Source: an uncultured Chthonomonas sp. (lineage in GTDB: Bacteria > Armatimonadota > Chthonomonadetes > Chthonomonadales > Chthonomonadaceae). Taken from it: a DNA stretch of 64,000 nt. The translations under genes were made by a program, and so were the position numbers. The stretch covers positions 35,863-99,862 of the forward strand of contig CAIONQ010000036.1 of NCBI GenBank assembly GCA_903859705.1, read 5' to 3'. Position 1 is the first letter of the stretch. Each line of letters begins with the position of its first letter. A model generated the notes under the pieces. The model was not told the DNA's origin and did no database searches. It was given only the letters and a program-made list of their open reading frames with translations. This document shows, piece after piece, positions 27,183-35,870 of the stretch.

Positions 27183-27881
27183 TCACAGACTTGTCGAAGT
27201 GAAGACCCGACCCTGGTGGAAAGTGGTACAAAAATATAGGAGGAGGACACGGGGGAACTTTCCATTCGGTTCTGGTTCTTCTTCAGGGATAGGGACGCAT
27301 TTGTCTGCGATCTTTTGACCAATCCCGGTAAACACACCGCTCGGATGGCCGGGAGTGTATGTGCATAGCTCGTACACGGCTCCGGCAATCGAGATGCACG
27401 TCCTTCCCAGCACCAATCCACCACGTGCAGGCGCAGTGCCACGTTGGACTATCGTCAAACGAACCGGCGGCTCGACAACAGGCGGTATCGGTGAAGGCAT
27501 TGCCACTTGCATAAATGTACCCCTTGGCGGTACGTATCCGGGTGCCCCTCCTCCCGATTGTCCGCTATTACGCCGAGCTTCACCAGAGCAGTACATGGAT
27601 TGCAAAGGCAGATAAGGTGATGACCCAACGAACAGTGTGCTGGAATTTTCCGACAACACGAAATATAGACCTGCAAAGCGAAACTGGTTTTGCGTGGTGC
27701 CTTGCGTCGACAATGCTACACCAAATACGCTGAAGTCATATTCATCTGTAATCACACCCGCAGAGTTTGTGAGGATGCGAACCGTGCCCAGGTTGCCGTA
27801 TCCGTAAAACGAGCTTGCTCCATTTCTGTTCTGGCTGTTCAGTCCGCTCCAAATGTACCCATTTGGCCTTATTGCTGTCAA
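27183..27881 (-). pseudogene. RHS core fragment with displaced C-terminal tip (proline-rich)
   Basis: The frame opens with TAIRPNGYIWSGLNSQNRNG and the RHS core strands SSFYGYGNLGTVRILTNSAG and ITDEYDFSVFGVALS, then NQFRFAGLYF. The expected RDPIG...DPxGL end of the core is missing; from about residue 85 the sequence is a different, proline- and glycine-rich tail (GAPGYVPPRGTF, PSPIPPVVEPPVRL, PIPEEEPEPNGKFP). There is no true start, and degenerate repeats lie upstream. I read it as an orphan tip joined to a remnant of core. The two paralogous small genes follow downstream. Confidence 0.65.
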
Positions 27882-28330
27882 TACGCAAAAGCTGTACAGC
27901 GCCGCCGCAGCGCAGCAAGGATCAAGGTGAGGTACCTACGGAAGTAAGCCTGGTCCCGCCCATTTGGCCTTATTGCTGTCAATACGCAAAAGCTGTACAG
28001 CGCCGCCAAGTCCTCTGCCGCGCCCGACGCAAGGAGGGATGAAGCGGTAGAGTAAGAAGCAAGGATCAAGGTGAGGTACCTACGGAAGTAAGCCTGGTCC
28101 CGCCCATTTGGCCTTATTGCTGTCAATACGCAAAAGCTGTACAGCGCCGCCAAGTCCTCTGCCGCGCCCTGGGCCCCATGCTCGCCCTGGGGCCCATGCT
28201 CGCCCTGGGGCCCATGCTCGCCCGACGCGAGGAGGGATGAAGAGCATGGGAACAGAGGAGGGATAGAGAGCATGGGAACAGAGGAGGGATGAAGCGGTAG
28301 AGTAAGCAGCAAGGATCAAGGCACGGTACT
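27858..28330 (-). repeat. RHS-associated repeat block, tandemly duplicated
   Basis: A unit beginning with the LTAIRPNG-coding stretch (minus strand), linked to CAAGGATCAAGGTGAGGTAC and to GATGAAGCGGTAGAGTAAG, recurs at about 27858, 27960 and 28103, with a 26-base unit (ATGGGAACAGAGGAGGGAT plus AGAGAGC) near 28240-28290. The block connects the RHS core piece at 28370-28813 with the next one at 27881. Related copies lie at 23640-23880 and, in simpler form, at 30957-31080. Confidence 0.75.
28171..28225. repeat. 18-bp minisatellite, three copies
   Basis: Three units of GGGCCCATGCTCGCCCTG (the first with one extra C) at 28171, 28190 and 28208. On the minus strand they encode GEHGPQGEHGPQGEHGAQG in frame with AAEDLAAL and LTAIRPNG, a collagen-like Gly-X-Y run. 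This is the less damaged of the two minisatellites. Confidence 0.85.
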
Positions 28331-28369
28331 CGCCAAAGCGCAGATTCCCCGAACTGGTCGCTTCTATAG

Positions 28370-28813
28370 TTAACTTCGGCTGGTTGAGGCACCAACAGAT
28401 GGAACCGCCGTCAGCATGGAGTTGGCGACATTGAAGGTTCGGGTGGTGGTTACCCCACCGTTGTTCTCAGATACACGGTTTCCGAGGGCATCAAAACTGT
28501 AGGAGATGCTGTACGGGTTGGTGCCCGTTCGGATCTCACTTACTAACTGGCTAATGGCATAGTAAGCGAAGCTGACGTTGCTTCCTCCAGATTCTATCGC
28601 TCCAACCCTGTTGTTCACAGCGTTGTACTGGTAAGAGAAGCTGGGAGCAAAGGAGTATCTGTATTAACGGCAGTCACTCGCCCTGCCGGATCGTAGGTAG
28701 TACTTACGGTTGCTCCAAGCAGATTAACCTGCTTCTGAATTGCACGACCAAGAGCGTCCCGCACTATGGTGGACGTTATGGGCACCGCAGAGCCGAATAC
28801 ACGAGATGGATAA
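28370..28813 (-). pseudogene. RHS/YD-repeat core fragment with frameshift
   Basis: The minus strand encodes TYDPAGRVTAVNTD, a classic YD repeat, preceded by IVRDALGRAIQKQVNLLGAT. Near 28640 the frame shifts and continues as FSYQYNAVNNRVGAIESGGS, YAISQLVSEIRTG, YSISYSFDALGNRVSENNGG and TVPSV-type residues to a stop at 28370. It lies just downstream of the ankyrin gene and upstream of the minisatellite block. It is the most complete surviving piece of the ancestral RHS repeat region in the window. Confidence 0.8.
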
Positions 28814-28851
28814 ATTGAAATGAAAATAATATCACCATCCTTATGATCTAC

Positions 28852-29997
28852 CTACAGTTTTCTTCGAAACGTTTCGCTACGTCTGGGCAGAAGTGATAGA
28901 ATAGCGTTGTCCCTGTTCGCCACTGCGAGGTCGTATGCTGTATTGCCCCTACAATCCTGAATTAGAAGGTTTGCCCCAGACCTTATCAGTTTCTTCACAT
29001 TTGTGAGGTTGTGAGCGGTTATTGCTTTCATGATAGCTGTCTGTCCAATGGCATCTTGTGAATTTATGTTGGCAACTCGCGGAAGCAAATAATCCAGAGT
29101 TGCATTATCTCTGCTTGCTGCCGCAGCCATAAGCGCTGTCTGGTTGAGTTTACCAACAGTGTTGACGTTTGCCCCGGCAGCGATGAGTTCTCTAACAGAT
29201 GCCACCTTGGCCCAGCGTGCGGCGAAAAGTAGCGCGTTGTCTCCATTTCGAGCCCTGTGTGCTGGATTTGCGCCCAGATGCAGGAGTGTCACGATTGCTA
29301 AATCATCACCTCGCTCAGCGGCGGATATGATCGGCGTGTAGCCGTATCGATCTTGGTCGTTAACACGTGCGCCATTCCGCACTAATAGTGTAATACACTT
29401 TGTACGGCTGTTAAACAGCGGTGTAACCCCAACATTGTCCGATTTGTTTACATCTGCACCATGTTTGATTAAGGTTTCAACAGACCATACGAAATCACGT
29501 TCCACCGCAAGATTAAGTGTTGTTGTTCCGTTGTCATCTGAAGCATTGACGGATGCACCACATTCGAGAAGCACAGTAATGAACCTACGATCCTCTATCA
29601 CCTTCTGGCTTTCAATGTCTTCAAAGATGGCGTTTAATGCTGGCGCGCGAAATCCCGTGTATACCGGCTTCCCAAAATGGGTGAACATTCGAAAGCAGTG
29701 GTCCATAGCATCCTCAATATTTACGGACACAGAGGATTCTCGGCTCCGAATGAAAAGTGGGTGTTTGAAGTCGCGCGCATTTATGTCAGCACCTAATTTC
29801 ACGTACCGTTGAGCAAGCTGGTATTGGCGGGTCTTAATGCAGTTGATCATCATCCACGAGACGAACGTATAGTACGTCCGCCAAACCGTCAAGAGTATCG
29901 CAATGCTGACCATTATTCGTCTTATCCGTCTTATCCGTAAACTACGTGACATATTAGTCAGCCGATTAGCGTGGGCTGAGGTTTGGGCGTCAACCAT
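28852..29997 (-). CDS. Membrane-anchored ankyrin-repeat protein
   Basis: This 381-residue protein has a basic start (SRSLRIRRIRRI), one membrane helix (VSIAILLTVWRTYYTFVSW) and about eight ankyrin repeats. Clear examples are DNGTTTLNLAVERDFVWSVE, YGYTPIISAAERGDDLAIVT, LNQTALMAAAASRDNATLDY and IGQTAIMKAITAHNLTNVKK. The ATG at 29997 has AGGAGG nine bases upstream, so the longer frame to 30084 is rejected. It directly follows the cysteine-rich HEAIH tip (ends 30107), 109 bases away on the same strand. Ankyrin proteins are known partners or immunity factors next to polymorphic toxins, so it may neutralise that tip. The pairing is inferred from order only. Confidence 0.75.
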   Translation of the reverse strand: MVDAQTSAHANRLTNMSRSLRIRRIRRIMVSIAILLTVWRTYYTFVSWMMINCIKTRQYQLAQRYVKLGADINARDFKHPLFIRSRESSVSVNIEDAMDHCFRMFTHFGKPVYTGFRAPALNAIFEDIESQKVIEDRRFITVLLECGASVNASDDNGTTTLNLAVERDFVWSVETLIKHGADVNKSDNVGVTPLFNSRTKCITLLVRNGARVNDQDRYGYTPIISAAERGDDLAIVTLLHLGANPAHRARNGDNALLFAARWAKVASVRELIAAGANVNTVGKLNQTALMAAAASRDNATLDYLLPRVANINSQDAIGQTAIMKAITAHNLTNVKKLIRSGANLLIQDCRGNTAYDLAVANRDNAILSLLPRRSETFRRKL

Positions 29998-30106
29998 AAG
30001 CAAATGCCTCCTTCTATTAAAGGCTATCACAGTCGCACGACTTTGCAGACTTATGAGTAAACGGAATTCTGTAGTAACCATCACACGATGGAAAACCTTT
30101 GGATGT

Positions 30107-31066
30107 TCAATTGAAACATTTGCAATCTTGCGTTACATTTGAGAGCTTTGTCCCACCTGAAATCAGGGACTGATCGTCGGGATGGCTTACACCACAGCTG
30201 TGAATGGCCTCATGTAGCAAGACGCACTTCAGATCAGAACAGGAAGGGTCCCTTGGCCCTCCGCCAATCGTCTTATCACGAAGCATGGTTTGCATATGAC
30301 CAGGCGTTCCACGGGTAACCGCACATCCTGAACAGTTACCGCACTTGTAGTCCTGTTGTTTGTTACACCAATCACTTATGCATTTACCGCGATCATCCTT
30401 AAGAGAACAGTTTTCTGAAATACACTCATCCACCAATGCAACGGCATCAACGTTGCGGCAGATCTCATTTTTTGCTTGGTCAATGGCCCTCTTTTGCCGG
30501 CTAGTGCAATCTTGCATAGGTTTACAAAACAAAATACAAAACAACTCCAATCCAGTCAACGTAACAAGAAGGAAAGCACTGCGACACATTGAACAACTAA
30601 ATAGACCCGCCGGGTCAATTGCCGATAATGGTGCATCATTTACATACGTAAACTTGTTCCAACTTCCCATATCAAACCCAATCGGATCCCTGCTATCCCA
30701 CCTTCCCTTCACTGTGTCCAGCCATCTCGCCCGGACATAGTACAGATTAATGAAGGTCATGTAGTAGCCGTAGAGGCCAACATATCGGAACGGATTAATG
30801 GTGCCGCTGCCATTGAGGAGTTCTACACCGAAGGCAGTGTAGATATAGCTATCCGTTACTGTACCGGCAGAGTTTGTGAGGATACGCACGGAGCCCTGGC
30901 TGTCGTATCCGTAAAACGAGCTTGTGCCGCTTCTGTTCTGGCTGGTTAAGCCTCCCCCAATGTACCCATTTGGCCTTATTGCTGTCAATAGCCAAAAACC
31001 GTAGCGCGCCGCCAAGCCTTCTGCCGCGCCGAGCGCGCTCGGATGAAGCGGTAGAGTAAGCAGCAA
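30107..31066 (-). CDS. RHS core fragment with cysteine-rich HEAIH C-terminal tip
   Basis: About residues 28-160 are an RHS-associated core: SSFYGYDSQGSVRILTNSAG, SYIYTAFGVELL, NPFRYVGLYGYY, INLYYVRARWLD, WDSRDPIGF and finally YVNDAPLSAIDPAGL, the DPxGL boundary where polymorphic tips begin. The tip (about 155 residues) starts with a hydrophobic patch, has some 18 cysteines (DCTSRQKRAI, KCGNCSGCAV) and ends with CVLLHEAIHSCGVSHPDD, an HExxH zinc-protease-like motif. It may therefore be a zincin-type effector. There is no convincing start: the frame opens in degenerate repeat, so this is an orphan tip, usable only if recombined with a complete RHS gene. The ankyrin gene lies just downstream. 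Confidence 0.72.
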   Translation of the reverse strand: MLLTLPLHPSALGAAEGLAARYGFWLLTAIRPNGYIGGGLTSQNRSGTSSFYGYDSQGSVRILTNSAGTVTDSYIYTAFGVELLNGSGTINPFRYVGLYGYYMTFINLYYVRARWLDTVKGRWDSRDPIGFDMGSWNKFTYVNDAPLSAIDPAGLFSCSMCRSAFLLVTLTGLELFCILFCKPMQDCTSRQKRAIDQAKNEICRNVDAVALVDECISENCSLKDDRGKCISDWCNKQQDYKCGNCSGCAVTRGTPGHMQTMLRDKTIGGGPRDPSCSDLKCVLLHEAIHSCGVSHPDDQSLISGGTKLSNVTQDCKCFN

Positions 31067-31130
31067 GGATCAAGGCGCAGTACCAGGCGGTTGCCAACCT
31101 GGTCCAGCGTTGAGGTAACACAACTCCCGT
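31067..31130 (-). pseudogene. Short RHS core fragment
   Basis: The minus strand encodes TLDQVGNRLVLRLDP, resembling a YD-repeat strand, then merges with the LLTLPLHPS-type repeat that leads into the next core piece. It lies 14 bases after the stop of the gene at 31145-31903, again marking a cassette edge. Confidence 0.5.
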
Positions 31131-31144
31131 GGCAAATTGTGTGC

Positions 31145-31903
31145 CTATCGCAGCAGGGCCACAAGTGCCTCCTCGATGTCTATTTGAAGTTGACGGCTGT
31201 GCCCATGCCGCTTCTTCAGAGTTATTACATCCCCACGGAGTTCCTCAATATGGCCAGATCTCACTGCAGACAGCCCGGCTGTTACATCATCTTCATCTGG
31301 GGACTGTATAAAGTGCCGGATCACTTTAATGGTTTCCTGGTTTGGACAATATCGTGCGGGATGACTTAGCTGGAGCTCATTTGGTGCAAGGAATTCGCCT
31401 AAGGACATAATGGCCCAACATCGCGATTCATGTGTATGGGCCGCATCCATAGCGTACCGTCTTAGGTATTCGGCGGCTGCATCAACTTCATAGCAGTGCC
31501 CCAAGATATCCAGGGCTATTTTTGCATCATTGCCGTATAGATGGTTCTCGGTGACAATGCCAATCACGATTGAAGACAAGCGCACCAGGGTCTTTTGATC
31601 AGCCAGATTAAAATCAACGTCGCATAACAATTGTAGCCTCGCTCTGACACTACCGCGAAGCGCAGATGCTTTCAGCTGCAGTATCCCTTCCTCAAACGAC
31701 GAATCCTGAACGAATAGGTCAAACCCTTCATAATTCCAAACTCCTTCATTTACTTTGAGACCGGCCGCGACAGGAGGTGTTTCAGAAACGATCGGATGTA
31801 CGTAGCGCGTTGAATTCATCCTCTTGCCAACAATCACAGCTACTGTCACTATCATGGTGACACTTGCAAGAACCAGTATTAGTTTCGATCTACTCTTCAA
31901 CAC
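31145..31903 (-). CDS. Unknown single-pass membrane protein, candidate RHS-cassette gene
   Basis: A 252-residue protein with one N-terminal membrane helix (KLILVLASVTMIVTVAVIVG) and a mostly helical exported domain. The C-terminal part (ESRCWAIMSLGEFLAP, VIRHFIQSPDEDDVTAGLSA) hints at HEAT-like repeats, as in the lipoprotein at 24073. The GTG start at 31903 has GGAGGT close by. It follows the RHS tip fragment at 32068 and precedes an RHS core fragment, so it occupies the immunity position of a cassette. I do not recognise a family. Confidence 0.6.
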   Translation of the reverse strand: MLKSRSKLILVLASVTMIVTVAVIVGKRMNSTRYVHPIVSETPPVAAGLKVNEGVWNYEGFDLFVQDSSFEEGILQLKASALRGSVRARLQLLCDVDFNLADQKTLVRLSSIVIGIVTENHLYGNDAKIALDILGHCYEVDAAAEYLRRYAMDAAHTHESRCWAIMSLGEFLAPNELQLSHPARYCPNQETIKVIRHFIQSPDEDDVTAGLSAVRSGHIEELRGDVITLKKRHGHSRQLQIDIEEALVALLR

Positions 31904-32067
31904 AACACCTCCACTTTTAGGACCTGATCAATCTGCGATATCGATTGAATTACAGGTAAACCTTGCCACTGAATTGACTGACGGTGATTGAATCAAACTT
32001 CAGATGTAAAACACCAGTATCAATCTCCTACTAACCTCACACTTGCACGCTATTGTAAACTGCAGTC

Positions 32068-32300
32068 CTAAACCTTCGCTAATGCTTCCCGTTGAAGTAT
32101 AGGTACCAGTCGCCTTAATACTTTCTGCAAACTGGTTAGTGCCACAATCGGTAATTGAATAATCACCACCTGGTTCTGGAGCTGTGATCTATAGATTGCA
32201 TTGAGGGCAACACATGGAACCTCGTTCACATCAAACAAGCCGGCGGGATGAATTCTTTGTAAAGCATTATTATTCACATATTTTATAACATTTACGGCGC
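32068..32300 (-). pseudogene. Orphan RHS tip fragment
   Basis: The minus strand encodes VIKYVNNNALQRIHPAGLFD, a slightly changed version of the RHS core end 'YVNNNPxxxxDPxGL' with Asp replaced by His. About 55 residues of unique sequence follow (YRSQLQNQVVIIQLPIVALT ...) to a stop at 32068. Upstream the core is lost in non-coding repeats. It is the first tip of the array in transcription order. Confidence 0.6.
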
Positions 32301-32359
32301 TGTAGTCGCGAGCTTGCGAGGGGCGTATAACAGTCCCAATCTACAACGAAAAATCGTCT

Positions 32360-33560
32360 CGTCAACGTTTACTTCAATGGGGCATAGCAATCTCGATAGC
32401 ACCAATCAGCAACCCGCCGAAACAACGAAAAACCATAATTGCCTCGAGGAGGCGACGGGTAACTGTTTGTTTTAACGCCGAAGCGTACTGGCGCCGTCGC
32501 AAGGGGCACTTGGTCCGTCATGTTAAAATCGCAAAGTGCGCCGCGCCGATGGTAGTAGCGTAGTGCCGGGTTCCATGCGCCGCCCGAAGGGAGCCAAGGC
32601 GTAGGGTGGAAAATCTTCTGGGGGCTTGTGGCGCGCAGACAGCGCCCCAACAGGGGTGTGGGGACTGGTCCCCACATAAGAGAAAACTTATTCTGAAAAG
32701 CAGGCAGAGACGACTGCTTCAAGCCAACCCGTTTATTTCAACGGGGCATAGTCAACTCGTTAGCACAAGCGGCGATCTGCCGCTAAAACACTAACAAAGC
32801 AGCCAAATCAAGCCGCGCTGTAACCATGAGCCTGCGAATGGTGTATGGCAGCGCCAGCAGGCTCAGAGTTGATTCCCGCTCCGCCGATACAACGCATAAC
32901 CATCGAAGCCCCGAGGAATCGACGGGTAACTGTGAACTGCGTAACCAAAGACGGAGGCTCGAGGACCCGGTTTTGCGGCGCTTCTCAGGTCTAAATAAAC
33001 ACAGCCAGCGCCGCAAACACTGGGACGAGCCGGAGGCCCTTTTTCAAATTTACGGGGGGACTGGGGGGCGTAACCAGCGCCCCCAGCGGGAGCGCGAGGG
33101 CTGGCCCTCGCAAATAGAAAACAAAATAGACAACTAAGCAGAAAATTGCTGGTGGCTGGGACTATTGTAAATATAATCAATACTGCGAGGTCAGACACAA
33201 AAGGAGAGACCAACTGGTCCCCACAGAGAAGAAAAGTAACTCATTAGGGCAATCATTGTGCAACAAAATCAAACAAGAAAATCCCCGGGGTCTCCGCCGC
33301 GCCCGGGGGGATCAAGCGGCCGGGTAACGGTGTGTACGGCTGGCCCCACGACAAACAAAGCTTACTCTGGAAAGCAGACAGAAAACAGAAACGACGACTA
33401 ATCAAGCCAACCCGTAAGTTTCAACGGGGCATAGCAATCTCGATACGACAAGCGGCGATATGCCGTTACAACACTAACCTGGCCGCCAGAATTGTGACCC
33501 AGCGCGGTAACGGTAAGCCTGCGAACAGTATAGAACAGCACCGGGTCTAACCCCACTTCA
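32360..33560. repeat. Second non-coding repeat family
   Basis: Three related segments centre on TTTCAACGGGGCATAGCAAT (near 32371, 32737 and 33419). The second and third share a further 200 bases or so: CTGG(T)CCCCAC upstream, then AAGCCAACCCG, ACAAGCGGCGAT(C/A)TGCCG, ACACTAAC and AAGCCTGCGAA-like parts. Another motif, GAGGAxxCGACGGGTAACTG, occurs near 32450 and 32920. No reading frame is convincing. It separates the RHS array from the MBL-fold gene. Confidence 0.7.
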
Positions 33561-33625
33561 GGAAACCTCACATGTACCGTGGAATACAACCCCTAACGCT
33601 ATGCTCCAGAAATCTGAGGTAGGTA

Positions 33626-34627
33626 ATGAGATACTGGCTAAAATTGTGCGCTGCATTTATGGGCCTGTTAATGTCCTGCTCTATTTTGTGCCCGCGAGGG
33701 ATTGCGATGCCCCTGCAGAACACACAGGAGCAACAGCCCGAACTCAAAATTACGCTGCTTGGCACTGGTAATCCAAGGCCCACGTCGGAGCGCTCCGGGC
33801 CAGCCATTCTGGTGGAAGCCAACACGCAGCCCCCTACCCGCCTGTTGATTGATGCGGGCCGAGGTGCCGCAGAACGCTTGTTTGAGGTGGGAGGCAGAGA
33901 AGCGCTCAGTAACATCAACTGCGTGCTGCTTACGCATTTACACTCCGACCATGTTGTTGGCTTGCCAGACCTGTGGCTTACTGGCTGGATTTTTGGCAGG
34001 GCGGCACCACTGATGCTACGTGGCCCTGGTGGCACATCAGAGATGATGCGTCACCTTGAGGAGGCATACTCTTTTGATGTGCATATGCGGCGCGATGTGG
34101 ATGAGCACCTGCCAGCAGAGGGGATTGCGGTAGATACCATGGATCTGCAGCCGGATACCCCATTAAACATTAACGGAGTGCGGATTACCCCATTTCTTGT
34201 AGATCATGGCCCGGTGCAACCGGCCTTCGGCTGGAAGATTGAGTTTCATGGGCGTTCTGCGGTGTTTTCCGGCGATACCCGTAAGTGCGATAACGTTGCG
34301 AAATACGCAAGCGGCTGTGATGTGCTGGTGCATGAAGTGATTGTGCCAGAGGTAGAGAGACGCCTCTCGTTAATGCGGGATCCGGCAGCAACTCAGCGAG
34401 TTATTGACCATCACACTACCCCGGAAGAGGCCGGCGATGTGTTTGCACTGGCAAAACCGCGCCTCGCGGTGTTCAGCCACATCGTACCGTCTCCCGCCAC
34501 TTCCCGCGATGTGGAGATTGCCGTCCGCAGGCGTTACAAAGGCCCTGTAGTGGTAGGTGTGGACAAACTGGTTATCGAAATTGGAGATCAAGTAAAGGTA
34601 AGGCACGCGGGACATCGACACCACTGA
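33626..34627 (+). CDS. Secreted MBL-fold hydrolase (RNase Z-like)
   Basis: The 333-residue product has a signal peptide or membrane anchor ([17 protein letters not shown]) and a metallo-beta-lactamase fold. Motifs in order are [23 protein letters not shown], the metal-binding [43 protein letters not shown] and FSHIVPSP. The arrangement resembles RNase Z and arylsulfatase-like MBL proteins, which hydrolyse phosphodiesters or sulfate/phosphate esters. Export argues against tRNA processing, so a periplasmic ester hydrolase is more likely. The start at 33626 has GAGG six bases upstream. It ends 49 bases before the sialidase-like gene. Confidence 0.87.
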   Translation: MRYWLKLCAAFMGLLMSCSILCPRGIAMPLQNTQEQQPELKITLLGTGNPRPTSERSGPAILVEANTQPPTRLLIDAGRGAAERLFEVGGREALSNINCVLLTHLHSDHVVGLPDLWLTGWIFGRAAPLMLRGPGGTSEMMRHLEEAYSFDVHMRRDVDEHLPAEGIAVDTMDLQPDTPLNINGVRITPFLVDHGPVQPAFGWKIEFHGRSAVFSGDTRKCDNVAKYASGCDVLVHEVIVPEVERRLSLMRDPAATQRVIDHHTTPEEAGDVFALAKPRLAVFSHIVPSPATSRDVEIAVRRRYKGPVVVGVDKLVIEIGDQVKVRHAGHRHH

Positions 34628-34676
34628 CCGATCACCCCATAACAATCCCACAGGATGCACTGCTCCGGAGATATTC

Positions 34677-35846
34677 ATGCTCTCACTCACTCTAATTTCC
34701 CTTGCGGTTACTGCAGGTTCTGCCATAGCATCGGTTCCAAAACCCCCAGGGGTGGTGATAGACCACAGCCCGGTTTCCTCACGGCAGTACATTGGCTCGC
34801 CGAGCATCGCCGTTCTGCCAGATGGTGAATATGTAGCAAGCCATGATCTCTTTGGGCCGGGGTCTACCATAGACTCAACCGTAGTATTTGCCTCGAAAGA
34901 TAAGGGTAAACACTGGCAACGCCGTGCAGAGCTAAAGGGGCAATGGTGGAGCACCCTGTTTGTGCACCATAATGCCCTCTACCTGTTCGGGGTAACGAAA
35001 GAGTACGGAGCCTGTGTTATAAGGCGAAGCACGGATGGCGGCAAAACCTAGACCACGTCTGTGGATGCACGTTCTGGAGTTTTGCACAGCAACGGTATGT
35101 ACCACTGCGCGCCCGTGCCGGTTGTGGTACACAACGGCCGGGTTTGGCGTGCAATGGAGGAGTATACAGGGCCAACCTGGGGCAAGTTCAAAGCCTTCAT
35201 GATGTCTGCCCCAGAACAGACAGATCTGCTTGATGCCTCCAACTGGACCTCTACCAACAGAATTGGCCCCGGGCCAGACTGGCTTAACGGAACGGCAAGT
35301 GCTGTGCTGGAGGGCAATGCCGTTGTTACGCCAACGGGAGCGATAACCGACATTCTGCGTGTGCACCAACCGGATTTCAACGAATATGTGGCGATCATGC
35401 ATGTGAATTCAGACGGATCTGAAATTACATTCAATCCAAAATCGGATTTTATCAGAATGCCCGGCGGAAGCAAAAAGTTCACCATTCGGTGGGATGCAGC
35501 CAGTAAACGGTATTGGAGCCTGGTGAACTGGATACCAGATGCGCATCAAGCACGCGCTGGCAGGCCAGACCAGGTACGTAACACACTTGCCTTGGCATCA
35601 TCTGGAGATCTGCGCAGTTGGACCATAAACTCAATAGTTCTTTATAGCGAGGATGTAAGCAATACGGGCTTTCAGTATGTGGACTGGCTGTTTGATGGGC
35701 AGGACATCGTTGCTGCGGTGAGAACTGCCTTCCCAGAAGCCGACGGCACGGCCGCACACAACTTTCATGATGCCAACTGGCTAATATTTCAACGCATAAA
35801 GGGCTTTCGAAAACTGAAACTACAGGTAGCGCATGCCAACCATTAA
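34677..35846 (+). pseudogene. Sialidase-like (Asp-box) secreted protein interrupted by an in-frame TAG
   Basis: A signal peptide ([17 protein letters not shown]) and a GGAG ribosome site begin the gene. The first 124 codons give [20 protein letters not shown] and [20 protein letters not shown], an Asp-box, typical of BNR/sialidase propellers. A second Asp-box, STDGGKT, is followed by TAG at 35049-35051 where the consensus S-x-D-x-G-x-x-W demands tryptophan. The same frame then stays open for 265 codons (TTSVDARSGVLHSNGMY ... WTINSIVLYSEDVSNTGFQY) with normal propeller sequence. A single TGG to TAG change explains it. The intact protein would be about 390 residues. It may be a recent pseudogene, a read-through case or a sequence error. 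Confidence 0.85.
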
Positions 35847-35870
35847 CATGCGGCACACAGTGGAACGGTT

